Part shown: one piece after another, positions 1-11,000 of the stretch
How the letters are laid out: the number at the start of each line of letters is the position of its first letter
Numbering within the stretch: position 1 is the first letter of the stretch
NCBI GenBank assembly: GCA_964387745.1
Contig: CAYLXL010000050.1
Span: forward strand, 1-13,656
Length of the DNA stretch: 13,656 nt
Reading direction: 5' to 3'
DNA from: JAGOUU01 sp964387745
Lineage (GTDB): Bacteria; Pseudomonadota; Gammaproteobacteria; JAGOUU01
Program-made: the position numbers and the translations under genes
The notes under the pieces: generated by a model
Database searches by the model: none
What the model was told of the DNA's origin: nothing
The model's input: the letters and a program-made list of their open reading frames with translations, nothing else

Positions 1-3000
1 GCGATATCAGCAACAGCGTTAACAGTTACGTTAACAGTTACAGTTTCAGTAACGCCGCCAGAAGTTACAGTGTAAGTGAAGCTGTCAGAACCGTTGTAAT
101 CTGCATTAGGAGTATAAGTAACAGTACCAAGTGCACCATCAACAATAGTCACAGTACCATGTGTGCCTTGAGTTACGCTAGTTACAGTTTCAGTGCCTTC
201 AAATGTATCATTAGTAAGTACATTGATTGTGGCAGGTGTATCTTCATCAGTCGTGATACTGTCAGTAACTATATCAGCTACTGGGGTAACGGTTACATTT
301 ACAGTAGTGGTTTCAGTTGATGAGCCATCTGTTGCACTATAAGTAAAGCTATCAGATCCATGAAAATCTGCATTAGGAGTGTAAGTCACATCACCATTTG
401 GTAAGAAGCTCACAGTGCCATATAAACCTTGTGTCACAGCTGTGACGCTGGTAGCGCCAGTATCATTGGTAAGAACATTTATAGTAACAGGGGTATCTTC
501 AGTAGTCGAAGCCGTATCATCAGTTAAAGTTAATGTGGTTGCACCGAATACTTTAGCAGCAGAGAATTCAGATGTAGAATAGACACTATTATTGATTATT
601 TCTTCGGAAGCTGTCGCAGTAATGTATGGGCCAATTAAAGTACCATTGAAAACAAAGTTTAAATTTGCGTTGTTAGAAGAAGTAGTTACAGTCTGGCTGC
701 CTAAGTATTGTTGTCCTTGATTTGGACCTGCGCTAGCATAATAATCTACTCTGTAAGTTTTGTTATTTTCAGTATTTAGTGTGCCGGTAATAGTGTATTG
801 ATTAGGCGCGGTTAAAGTGACGCTATTTAATACAGGCTTGTTTTGTAAATTATTACTGCCAGTATCAGCATCATTTAAATCATTGGCAGTAACGCCATCA
901 TTACCTAAATCAATGCCTATAGGTGTATTGTAGATACTATTTTGTGATATATTGACATTGCTGTTGCCAGTACCAACTAGGGTTACGCCAGCATTAGTAA
1001 ATCCATTAATAGTGTTATTGTTGATGTCAGCAAAACTACTACCTGTGAATTCTATAGCATTTGTTCCTAAGTTATTTCCGGTAAAGGCAATACCCTTGAT
1101 AACACTTATATTACTACTATCACCGGTTGCATTATTAAATGATAAAATACTATTAGCAGATGTAGCATTAAGAGTTATGACAGGCTTGCCAGCAACATAT
1201 CCTGCAGCTGTTGTCCCATCTAATGTTATGGCATCAGTAATGGTTAATGGCGAATTAATATTGATTGGGCCTTTTAATTGGTTTATAAATCTAATTGCGT
1301 TAGTGCCTGGAGTGTTATTAGAAGCAATGATTGCTTCACGTAAGGTTATAATACCATCAGCTCCTCGATTAGCTAATAATGCAGCCAAGCTTGAAGTATC
1401 GCCATCGTTTGTATCAGCTAAAGAATTAAAGATGACGCCAGTTGCAGTATAACCTGTTAAAGCTACGCTTGCAGAAACTTCAGATGTGTTGCCGGTACTA
1501 CTTCTAGCAGTCGCAGTTATATTTGTTCCAGCAAGAATTGGGAAAGATGAAGCAGCAACACTGAAGTTAATAGTTCCTGTATTAGCTGCCACTGTGATGG
1601 TTTGACTACCTAAATATTGTTCAGCGCCCGATAATCCTGCAAAGAATTCAATTGTATAGGTGCCATCAATCGTGTTTAAAGTACCAGCAATTTGAATGTT
1701 ACCACTATTTATACTAGCAGAAGTTAGTACTGGGTAGTTTTGTAGGTTATTTGCGCCTGTATCTGGGTCGTTTAGATCATTTGCAGTAGCACCAGTTGTA
1801 CCAAGATCGATGGCTATGATTGAGTTTGCATAGATGGAATTTTGTGAAAAAGTGTTATTGGTACCAGCGGCTAACTCTATACCTTTGGTTCCACCGTAGA
1901 TAGTATTATTAGAGATCATAAGGCTAAAAGCATTGGTATATTTTATGCCAACACCAGTTAAGTCATGCATAAAGTTACCAGAAATAGTTCCGCTAGTAAT
2001 AGTGCTTGAAAAGCTTATACCATTTGTAAGGTTATAAAATTCATTAGCTTGATAATTGCCTGTTCCACCAATTACCAAATTGTTAACTGTGCTGTTACCG
2101 AAGATTCCGGTTGAAGACCCGAAACCGTCATGAAGTTTGTTTCCATAGAAAACAGCAATTAAGGTGCTTCCTGAGAAATTAATCTGATTAGTGTGATGAT
2201 GAATGTTATTACCTACTAATTCACTATTGTCTGCACCAGATAGCACTAATCCATTGATTTTATAACTGGCACCATCAATGTTATTGTAATATATATAATT
2301 TGATCCAATGTTGATCTGAATTCCTGCCTGTCCAGCGCCGTCGATTACATCTGAAATTATTGTGTTAAATGAAATTTGATTTTGAATGCTTGAAGATGAG
2401 GACTTTAATATACTTGTATCACCACCTACGATGAGATTATTTTTTATAATATGATTGTCACCGATGCCATCTATGCGAATGACATACTCACTAGACGCAC
2501 CATTGTTTCTAGTATGGATATAGTTATCTTGAACAGTAATGCCGTTACTATCAGAATTTATATAAACAGCGATAGGACCGAGATTGGTCATTTCAATGCC
2601 TTTTAAAACTGAGTTTGCAGCGCCATTTCCAAATGTGAAAAAGTTTATATAATTGCTAGAGGTGATTTTTATAGTTTGGCCAGTTGTGCTCACCGTACTA
2701 CCAGCTGTTAAATCACCAGGTAAGTTTGCAGCTCTTGCACCTGGAGTAGGATTATTGGTAATAAAAGTATTCAAGTCAAAATTAGCAGGTAGAGCATCAG
2801 GTGCTACATAATCTGGAGCTGTTGAGCCATCAATAATGACCGCTCTGGTTATTGTTGGTAGAGCTGAAGTCAATGATAATGTCCCTTTTATAGCAAATTT
2901 GATAGTGATGGTGCCACCACTAGTAGCATTAGCAGCTGTGATTGCTTCTCGTAATGATATCTTGTTATCAATGCCTCTACTAGCAGCTAAAGCCGACAGG

Positions 3001-5044
3001 CTGGCTACAGCGCCGTCAACTGTTTCAGATAAAGTTGTTACAAAAATTGTTGAAGGAGAGTATCCTGTTGCAGTAACAGCTGACGATACTTCAGATGTTG
3101 CACCAGTGCTAGTATTAGTTGCTGTAGCGTTAATGTTTTGTCCTGGGAATAATTGCACATCTCTGACATCAAATGAGTAAGAGAAGCTAGCATTATTGCC
3201 AGTAGTGGTAACAGTTGTACTACCAATATATAAATCAGCTTGGCCAGATGCGCCACTTGCAAAGAATTCAATTTTGAAAGTACCGTTGGTGCTATTTAAA
3301 TTTCCAGCAATAGTCATGGTATTGCCGGTTTGACTCGCTGATGTCAGTACAGGGGTGTTTTGTAAAGAATTTGCGCCAGTATCGGCGTCATTACTATCAT
3401 TTGCAGTAGTGCCATCAGCTCCTAAATCTATGGCAATACTAGAAGCATTAAATATAGAGTTTTGAGAAAAAGTATTATTGGCACCATTGGTTAACTCAAT
3501 ACCTTTAGCGACATTGAAAATGGTATTGCCAGTAATAAATGAATTACTTGTGTCTAATAATTTGATACCTGTGCCTGTTGCATCATGAATCATATTATTG
3601 AGTATTTCAACATTAGATCCTGAGGCTACTCTAATGCCGCTGCTATAAACTGAACCACCATCGATATCATTGAAATATAAATAACCATTATCACCAGCAT
3701 AATCTATGGCATGGTCACTTGTGGCGCTGTCCGCATTAATAGTATTAAAATAAATTTTGTTATTAGTACTGCCAGAAGTTGTGTAAGTAATTGCAGAATT
3801 ACCGCCACTTAATATATTATTTCTGATGACATGGTTATCACCTGTGCCAGTTATTTTAATGCCATATTCAGAGCCAACCCCATTATTGCGGCCATGGATA
3901 TAGTTATCTTGAACAGTAATAGCATTATCTGTTGAATTGATAGTAACGGCGCTGGTTCCATAATTTGATAACTCAAGGCCTTTTAAAATAGAGCCGCCAG
4001 ATCCGGTATTAAAAGTAAAAAAGTCAATGTAATTTGAGGAAGTAATATTAACTCTTGTTCCTAATGTATTAAGTGTGCTACCTGTAGTTAAGTAATCAGG
4101 TAAATTTTCAGCACGCGCTGCAGCTGTTGAGTTATTAGTAATAAACGTATCTAAATCAAAGTTACCTGATGCCACACCTGGCGCTGAGTAACCGAGTACA
4201 GTTGAGCCATCAATGAGAAGAGTATCAGTAATAGTAATGGTCGATGCAATATTGATAGTACCTTTAGCGCCGAATCTGATAGTGTTTGTACCAGCACTAT
4301 TGTTACTTGCGATAACTGCCTCTCTCAATGAAATAACACCATCGCTACCCCTATTGGCTAGTAATGCTGCAAGGCTAGAGGTATCGCCGTCAACAACATC
4401 AGATAATGTATTACTTATTAATTCAGTAGCTGTATAGCCAGTTAATGCCGTTGCAGCAGATACTTCAGATGTTCCTGTACCTGTTAATGTAGCAGTTGCT
4501 CGAATGTTAGTACCAGCAAGAACAGGGAATGAAGATGCTGCAACACTAAAATTAAAGCTACCATTATTGCCAGCAACCACAACAGTGGTACTTCCTAAAT
4601 ATTGCTCAGCACCATTATCGCCTGCAAAAAACTCAATAGTAAATGTGCCATTAGTGCTGTTTAAGGTCCCTGCGATTTCAATGTTACCAGCATTTATAGC
4701 AGCTGAGGTTAAAACCGGGAAATTTTGTAGTGCATTTGCACCAGAGTCCGCATCATTTGAATCATTAGCAGTGGCACCATTAGCACCTAAATCTATGTTA
4801 ACACCACTTGTTCCATAAATAGAGTTTTGCGTAAAAGTATTATTAGAGCCTGTTGTTAACTCAATACCTTTTGTACCGCCATAAATAGTATTGCTAGAAA
4901 CAGTAACACCGCTGGCATTATCAAGTTTAACACCTATGCCAGTTAGATCATGCATTATGTTACCAGAAATAGTACCACTAGTTACTGCTGTTGTAGTACC
5001 AAATACTATACCGTGAGTAAGGTTATAGAATTCGTTTGCTTGAT
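1..5044 (-). CDS. Giant CSLREA beta-helix / tandem-95 repeat surface protein, C-terminal-side part (partial; same gene as 5055-13656)
   Basis: Reading the minus strand from codon 5042-5040 gives an open frame of 1,680 codons down to the window edge. It begins QANEFYNLTHGI and ends TVNVTVNAVADI. It has no start codon of its own and no stop. It picks up module M6 in mid-rung and carries on through M7, M8 and the short terminal module M9, then two tandem-95/cadherin-like repeats. The match to M8, which reads YQANEFYNLTNGI at the equivalent place, shows it is the same protein as the upstream part, displaced by one base by the N run. Tandem-95 repeats usually form long extended stalks in secreted or surface proteins and often precede a C-terminal secretion signal. 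That end is outside the window, so the export route cannot be decided here. No cysteine was noticed in this part. Confidence 0.92.
3..270 (-). repeat. Tandem-95 / cadherin-like (Big_9-type) repeat 2
   Basis: Reads VTDSITTDEDTPATINVLTN, then VTSVTQGTHGTVTI, YTPNADYNGSDSFTYTVTSG and TVNVTVNAVADI, with EDTP starting at 245. It carries a few extra residues (FEGTETV and a DGALG turn) compared with repeat 1. The terminal VADI marks the start of a third copy just beyond the window, so the stalk continues. Confidence 0.9.
271..545 (-). repeat. Tandem-95 / cadherin-like (Big_9-type) repeat 1
   Basis: Reads TLTLTDDTASTTEDTPVTIN, VLTND, VTAVTQGLYGTVSF, YTPNADFHGSDSFTYSATDG and TTVNVTVTPVADI. This is the standard tandem-95/VCBS-like beta-sandwich signature of large secreted bacterial proteins. 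In the family, such repeats are chained into extended stalks and are often calcium-stiffened through Asp-rich loops. The EDTP motif starts at 500. The next copy starts 255 bases further along the gene. Confidence 0.9.
546..1436 (-). repeat. Module M9: truncated terminal CSLREA beta-helix and diverged linker
   Basis: Begins VIFNSLADTNDGDTSSLAAL, with ITLREAI at 1349-1329 (Thr for Ser). The helix is only about 521 nt, roughly half the others. It has no NFDL/RAANLP insert, no IQDNYIHGRNN rung and no IIGG rung, and goes instead through LDGTTAAGYVAGKPVITLN, IKGIAFTGNNLG and SNVNISQNSIYNTPIGIDLG. The linker (about 915-546) is also diverged: NKTYRVDYYASAGPNQGQQY, then GTLIGPYITATASEEI. It keeps the junction motif (DLGNDGVTANDLNDADTGSN). 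It is adjacent to the tandem-95 repeats and probably caps the helix array. Confidence 0.88.
1564..1628 (-). repeat. Linker segment shared between M8 and M1 (partner 12090-12154)
   Basis: Second copy of the segment described at 12090-12154. Both copies lead into a CSLREA region with the variant NDG (DVNDG in M2, DTNDG in M9) instead of VDG, so the shared block probably includes the start of the following module. Confidence 0.87.
2770..2869 (-). repeat. Near-identical direct repeat, copy in M8 (partner 5721-5820)
   Basis: Base-by-base comparison with 5721-5820, at a constant offset of 2,951, shows 4 mismatches in 100 bases and no indel. It encodes the end of the NFDL insert and the VIIDGSTAPDYVAPDALP strand. 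The similarity fades gradually on both sides. It is the most conserved stretch I found between the two super-repeat copies. Confidence 0.9.
3051..4421 (-). repeat. Module M7: short-class A-type CSLREA beta-helix with beta-type linker (first half of super-repeat copy 2)
   Basis: Begins LISNTLSDVVDGDTSSLAAL, with ISLREAV at 4334-4314. The helix is of the short class (about 984 nt). It carries GNFDLDTFITNNSTAAARAE, ITVQDNYIHGRNNGVGSEYG, VIRNNILSGGNSAITYT and YLYFNDIDGGSVYSSG. These are near copies of M5, with one residue deleted at GSNVEI compared with GSNNVEI. The linker (about 3437-3051) is beta-type: ADLYIGSTTVTTTGNNASFS, then LFPGQNINATATNTSTGATS. Confidence 0.9.
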
Positions 5045-5054
5045 NNNNNNNNNN
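5045..5054. other. Assembly gap (10 N) inside module M6, creating an artificial frameshift
   Basis: Ten N separate GGT GGA TT (minus strand, upstream) from AT CAA GCA (downstream). The phase is position 1 mod 3 above the gap and 2 mod 3 below it, so the true missing length must be 2 modulo 3, not 10. The equivalent place in M8, M4 and M3 reads IGGTGNYQ, IIGGTGNYQ or IIGGTNSNQ. About 23 missing bases would restore such a rung, and a larger number obeying the same rule is possible. The gap sits in highly repetitive DNA, where assembly is expected to struggle. Confidence 0.9.
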
Positions 5055-8000
5055 AATCCACCGTTTGCATTGTTTATACCTATAGACGTTCCAAAGCCAT
5101 GATGGAATTTATTGCCATAGAACCTTAAGGCGGTACTATTGTTCGTATAGTTAACCTGATTAGTGTTGTTATAAATATTATTACCAATTATTTCACTTGA
5201 CGATGCAGAAGTCAGAATTACGCCGCTTGCACTGGTATTGCTGCCATTGATGTCATTGTAATAAAGATAGGTAAATGTAGCAAGGTTAACACCACTACTG
5301 CCAGCTATGCCATCAGAAGTAATAGTATTAAATGAAATACGTGTCGAACTTGACGTTGAAGTTATACCTGCATCACCGCCAGTAATAATATTGTTTTTAA
5401 TTACGTTATTACTTACGCCTGTTATTGATATTGCATACTCGGTACTGCTCAAATTATTTCTGCCATGAATATAGTTATCTTGAATTGTAACAAAGCTGGC
5501 TAAATTTAGTAAAATGCCAGTGCTACCAAAATTAGATATTTCAAGGCCCTTAAGAACAGAATTGGTAGCGCCGCTACCAAAGCTGAAAAATGAACTTAAA
5601 AAGTAATTAGAAGTAAAATGAACAGTTGGATCAGTTATGTTTATCGTACTGCCAGCTGTTAACTCACCAGGCAAGTTTGCTGCGCGAAGGGTTGCAGATG
5701 TATATGTGGTTATAAAAGCATTCAAGTCAAAATTAGCAGGTAGAGCGTCAGGTGCTACATAATCTGGAGCTGTTGAGCCATCAATGATGACCGCTCTGTT
5801 TATTGTTGGTAGAGCAGAAGTTAATGAGAATGTCCCTTTCATAGCAAATTTGATAGTGATAGTGCCGCCACTAGTTGCATTAGCTGCTGATAGTATTTCA
5901 CGTAGAGAAATTAAACCATCATTACCTCTATTTCCGGTTAATGAAGTTATATTTGCAGCTGAGCCGCCAGTGCTATCAGTGAAGGCAGTTACAAATATTG
6001 TCGAAGAAGCATAGCCAGTTGCAGCAATTGCTGAAGATACTTCAGATGTTTCGCCTGTTGCAGTGTTGGTTGCAGTGGCGGTAATATTCTGTCCTGGTAA
6101 TAATTGAGTATTAGTTACATCAAATGAATATGTAAAGCTGGCATTGTTAGAGCTTGTTGTAACAGTAGTACTTCCTAAATATAAATCAGCATTTCCAGCA
6201 GCGCTACTCGCATAAAACTCAATTTTAAATGTACCATTAGTGCTGTTTAAATCCCCAGCAATAGTCATGATGTTGCCTGTTTGACTAGCAGACGTTAGTG
6301 TTGGAGTATTTTGTAAATCATTAGCTCCAGTATCTGGATCATTACTATCATTAGCGGTTGCTCCATCTGCGCCAAGATCAATTGCGATACTAGAAGCACT
6401 AGCAATTGAGTTTTCAGAGAAAGTATTATTTGTACCACTGGTTAATTCTATACCTTTGGTCACATTGAAAATAGTATTATCTGTTACATAAGTGTTGCTT
6501 GTATCTAATAGCTTGATGCCAACGCCAGTAGTATGATGGACAACATTACCGGCTATCTCGACATTATTAGAGCCAGAAGCTACATTAATACCAGTGCCGT
6601 AAACTGAGCCGCCATCAATATTATTGAAATACAAATAACCATTGTTACCAGCATAATCGATAGCCTGATCACTAGTTGCGCTATCTGCAATAATAGTATT
6701 AAAATATATTTTATTGTTGGTACTGCCAGAAGTAGTATAAGCAATAGCAGAATTACCACCTTCTAAAATGTTATTTTTAATAACATGATTATCACCTGTG
6801 CCAGTAATTTTAATGCCGTACTCAGAGCCTACGCCATTGTTGCGGCTATGGATGTAGTTATCTTGAAGAGTGATACCATTATCAGTCGCGCTGATAGTTA
6901 TTGCACTGGGGCCATAATTAGATAACTCTACCCCTTTTAGAATAGAGCCCCCTGATCCTGTGTCAAAGCTAAATAAGTCTATATAATTAGATGAAGTAAT
7001 ATTAATTCTTGAATTTGAGGTGTTAGCAGTACTACCACTGTTTACATAATCAGGCAAGTTAGCGGCGCGCGCAGCTGCCGTTGGATTACTAGTGATGTAA
7101 GTATCAAGATCAAAATTATTTGGCAAAGCACTAGGAGCTATATAGCCGAAAGCTGTTGAGCCATCGATAATTATTGTGTCAGTGATTGCTATCGTTGAGG
7201 TAATGTTAATGGTACCTCTTGAGGTTAATTTAATCGTATTAGTACCAACTGTATTATTGCTGGCAATTATTGCTTCGCGCATCGATATAAAACCATCGCT
7301 ACCTCTATTTGCTAACAATGCAGCAAGGCTTGATGTATCGCCGTCAACTACGTTAGAAAGAGTGCTGCTGATTAGTCCGGTTGCAGTATAACCAGTTAAA
7401 GTGGTAGGTGTTACAGAAAGCTCGGACGTTCCTGAAGTTCCTGTCGCGGTTGCTCTGATATTAGTTCCAGCAAGAATAGGAAATGATGAAGCTGCAACAC
7501 TAAAGTTAAAACTGCCGTTATTACCAGTTACTACAACAGTAGTACTACCTAAGTATTGTTCTGCACTAGTGCTATTTCCACCAGCAAAAAATTCAACTGT
7601 ATAGGTACCATTGGTTGTGTTTAAAGTACCAGCAATTTGAATATTACCACTGGATATAGTAGCAGAAGTAATGATTGGGTAATTTTGTAACGAGTTCGCG
7701 CCAGAATCTGGGTCATTAGTGTCATTTGCGGTAGCGCCATTATTCCCTAGGTCAATGGCTACACCGCTGGTGATAATAGAGTTTTGTGAGATGATATTGC
7801 CAGAAGAACTGCTGTTTAAGGCAATCCCTGGACCATGAATTATATTGTTGCTAATAGTGCTGTTAGTACTAGTTAACTCAATAGACTTATTAGTACTATT
7901 ATCATGAAAGTAGTTTCCAGAAATGACGCCATTAGTTAAAAAAGTAGAGGAATAAATTCCTTTGGTATTATTATAGAATTCATTTCCTTGATAGTTTCCT

Positions 8001-11000
8001 GTCCCGCCTATGATTACACCAGTAGTTGAGCCTCCTATAGAAATTGCAGTATTACCATTATGCAACTTATTGCCATAGATGAATCGTGCGTTAGTAGATG
8101 AAATCTCCACTAGAGCAGCAGTGGCATTGTAAATATCATTGCCAACTAGTTCAGTGGCAGAACCACCGTCAGTTATACCGTAGCTGAAGCTTGAAACAGT
8201 GCTTGCGTTGATTTTATTATAATAAATGAGGCTGTTACTAGATGAATTCGATATGCTCCAGGAGGTAGGACCTGTACCGTAAGTGTTAATTGTATTAAAT
8301 GAAATAAGATTACCTGTGTTAGTTGCGGTATTGGAGCTAATACCCACTCCATTAGTCATAAGGTTATTTTTGATAACATGATTATCGCCTGTATTGGTAA
8401 TGTATATTATGGTTGAGCTGCTGTTGACATTAGTAACATGGATGTAATTATCCTGTATAGTGATACCATTACTTGTTGTATCAATAGAGATCAATTGACC
8501 ACCACCTGTTATGTCAAGTCCTTTTAAAGTAGCATTAGTTGCGCCACTACCAAATGAAAAAACTGTAAGACCAGAGTAACTAATAGTTACCTTTGGCCCC
8601 GTGGTACTAACCGTACTACCTGCATCTAAATAGCCAGGTAAATTTGCTGCGCGCTCAGCTTGAGTTGTATAACTACTTGCAAATGTACTTAAATCAAAGT
8701 TATTAGGCAGCGCACCAGGAGCTGTGTAACCTGGAGCTGAGCTACCATCAATAATAATGGTTTTAACAATGGTCGGCAATGTTGAAGTTAAAGTAATGGT
8801 TCCTTTTACTGCAAATTTAATTGTTAATGTCCCTGAGCCCGCATTGGCGGCAGTAATAGCTTCACGCAGAGATATTGCGGCATCAGTCCCACGATTCGCT
8901 GCCAATGTTGCTAGACTTGTTGTTGTGCCACCTAGCGTATCGGCTAATGTGGTAACAAAGATAGTTGAAGAAGTATAACCGACTGCGGTGAAGGTTGTAG
9001 AAACTTCCGATGTAGCTCCCCCAACTCTAGTAGCTGTTGCTGTTATAAAATTACCTGGGAACATTTGTACAGTAGTCACATCAAATGCGTAAGAGAAGCT
9101 ACCATTATTTGCGGCTGTGGTAACAGTTGTGCTACCAAGATATAATTCAGTTTGACTGGTGTTGGCTGAGCTTGCAAAAAACTCAATGATGAATGTGCCA
9201 TTGGTGCTATTTAAAGAACCATTTATGGTCATAATATTACCTGTTTGTGAGGCACTAGTTAAAACAGGGAAATTTTGTAAAGAATTAGCACCGGTATCAG
9301 GGTCGTTAGTGTCATTAGCTGTTGCACCATTCGCACCTAAATCGATAGCAATAGAGGTGGTACCAAAAATAGAATTTTGTGAAAAAACATTATTATCACC
9401 TGTGGTTAATTCTATACCTTTTGTACCACCTGAGATAATATTACTACTAATGTTTACATTGCTTACTGCAGAGGTACTGCCTAACTTAATAGCAATACCA
9501 GTATTGTCATGGAAAAAGTTACCAGAAATTGTACCGCCTGAGCCGGCAGTTGTTTCAACTCTTATGCTATCAATAAGACTGTAAAACTCGTTGCCTTGAT
9601 TACTATTTGTACCGCCAATAATATAACCACTAGAGTTTTGCAATATACCGTAAGATGTGCCAACGCCAGAGTAAAGTTTGTTGCCATAGATGGCCACGCC
9701 AGTATTAGTAGCACTATTGAGATTGATTTGTACGGCACTGTTATGGATTATATTGCCCACTATTTCGCTGCCAGCAGAATTTGTTAATAAAACCCCGTTG
9801 GAAGTTGTACTATTTGCGCCGCTGATATCATTGTAATAAATGTAATTTAATGGTGAGTTTATTTGGAGGCCTGTACCGGCAGCCGGATCGGTAATAATGG
9901 TATTATAAGAAATTTTGTGGCCAGTAGAATTACTATTGTTGACTAAAATTCCACCTGTTAATTGATTATTATTTAATATATAATTATCGCCAGTGCCGAT
10001 GATTTCAATAGCATATTTTGCTGTCGCTGAAGAATTAGTGCCATCGATATAATTTTTTTGAATGCTAATGCCATCATCGCTAGTATTAATATAAATACCT
10101 CTAGTGCTAAAGCCTGATAAATTCACGCCTTGTATAATCGAGTTGGCACTGCCAGAGCCTAAAGTTAAAATAGAAGACATAGTGTTATCACCTTCTATAG
10201 TCACTCTACTAGAATGAGGGCTTATTGCTGTGCCAGTTATAGATGCAGGTGTCGGTAAATTTGCAGCTCGCTCAACCGCAGTAGGGTTATTGTTTATAAA
10301 GGTGTTTACATCAACAAGGCTAGCGCTAGATGCTAAGTTATATAATAATGTAGTGCCATCTATAATAGTATTTTGAGTAAGGGTTGGTAATGCTGATGAT
10401 AGATGATAAGTACCAGGTAAAGCAAATTTTATTGTATTAGGCCCTGTGGTATTATTGGCTGCTGTAATTGCCTCACGCAATGAAATAAAACCATCACTTC
10501 CGCGATTTGCAAATAAGGTTGCAAGATTAGTTGTGTCTCCATCTACCACATCATTAAAAGTATTAACAGTTACGCCAGTTGGGGTATAACCAGTCAATGT
10601 TATTCCTGCGGACATCTCAGATACACTAGCGTCAATTGAATCTCCAGCAATTGCTGTAATAGTGGTGCCAGCAAGTAGTCCACTAGGTAGGGTTGCGTTG
10701 TAAGTAAAACTGCCATTGTTACTAGTTACAACTACCGTGGTAGCGCCTAGATATACATACTCGCCACTTGATCCAGAGAAAAACTGGATTTTATAAGATC
10801 CATCGGTAGTATTTAATGTGCCTGTAATTTGAATAGTATTGCCAGTGGCTGTAGCTGAAGTCAGTACAGGATAATTTTGTAAATTGTGAACACCAGTATC
10901 GACATCATTTAAATCATTTGCTGTTGGACCATCAGTGCCTAGCTCAATGGCTTGGCCACTAATTTGATAAAAGTTATTATTTTTAAAATAATTAGCGATA

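Larger units (their letters stand above)
1437..3050 (-). repeat. Module M8: long-class B-type CSLREA beta-helix with M1-like linker (second half of super-repeat copy 2)
   Basis: Begins TIFVTTLSETVDGAVASLSA, with ISLREAI at 2960-2940. It shares DYVAPDALPANFDLNTF and RAANLPGDLTAGST with M6. It is the intact reference for the gap in M6, reading LVIGGTGNYQANEFYNLTNG at about 2090-2025, followed by SGTISGNFMHDLTG. The long helix is about 1,232 nt. The linker (about 1818-1437) switches to the M1 sequence type (GAEQYLGSQTITVAANTGTI, then AGTNITATARSSTGNTSEVS), so the super-repeat copy is not uniform along its length. Confidence 0.9.
4422..6001 (-). repeat. Module M6: long-class B-type CSLREA beta-helix with alpha-type linker, interrupted by the N gap (second half of super-repeat copy 1)
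   Basis: Begins TIFVTAFTDSTGGSAANITS, with a degenerate motif ISLREIL at 5911-5891 (Ile-Leu for Ala-Ile). It shares the B-type SAANATSGGTITIKFAMKG, DYVAPDALPANFDLNAF and RAANLPGELTAGST with M8. The gap at 5045-5054 removes the IIGG rung. After it come QANEFYNLTHGI, SGTISGNIMHDLTG and NTIYGGTKGIELTTGSNN. The linker (about 4802-4422) is alpha-type: EQYLGSTTVVVAGNNGSFNF, then AGTNIRATATLTGTGTSEVS. With about 23 bases in the gap, the module would be about 1,593 nt, close to M4 (1,587 nt). Confidence 0.88.

Noticed and set aside
952..1452. Plus-strand open frame of 166 codons antisense to M9
   Set aside because: It lies opposite the real frame. Similar plus-strand frames recur opposite the CSLREA motif of most modules (4213-4437, 5784-6014, 7176-7391, 8757-8978, 11745-11978), as expected from repeated codon patterns in the true gene. 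No ribosome binding site or family resemblance.
3038..3271. Minus-strand frame of 77 codons in another phase
   Set aside because: Overlaps the M7 linker and the start of M8 in the wrong phase. The product is a low-complexity Leu/Gln string.
5006..5008. Stop codon ending the upstream frame, suggesting a pseudogene or two genes
   Set aside because: It occurs only after passing the ten N. In the frame that continues module M6 there is no stop, and the sequence QANEFYNLTHGI matches M8.
9159..9584. Plus-strand open frames at 9159-9584, 9596-9787, 7401-7604, 4504-4818 and 2836-3180
   Set aside because: All are antisense shadows of linker or helix regions. Their hydrophobic composition (Leu/Val/Pro runs) is what results from reading Asn/Thr/Ser codons in reverse.
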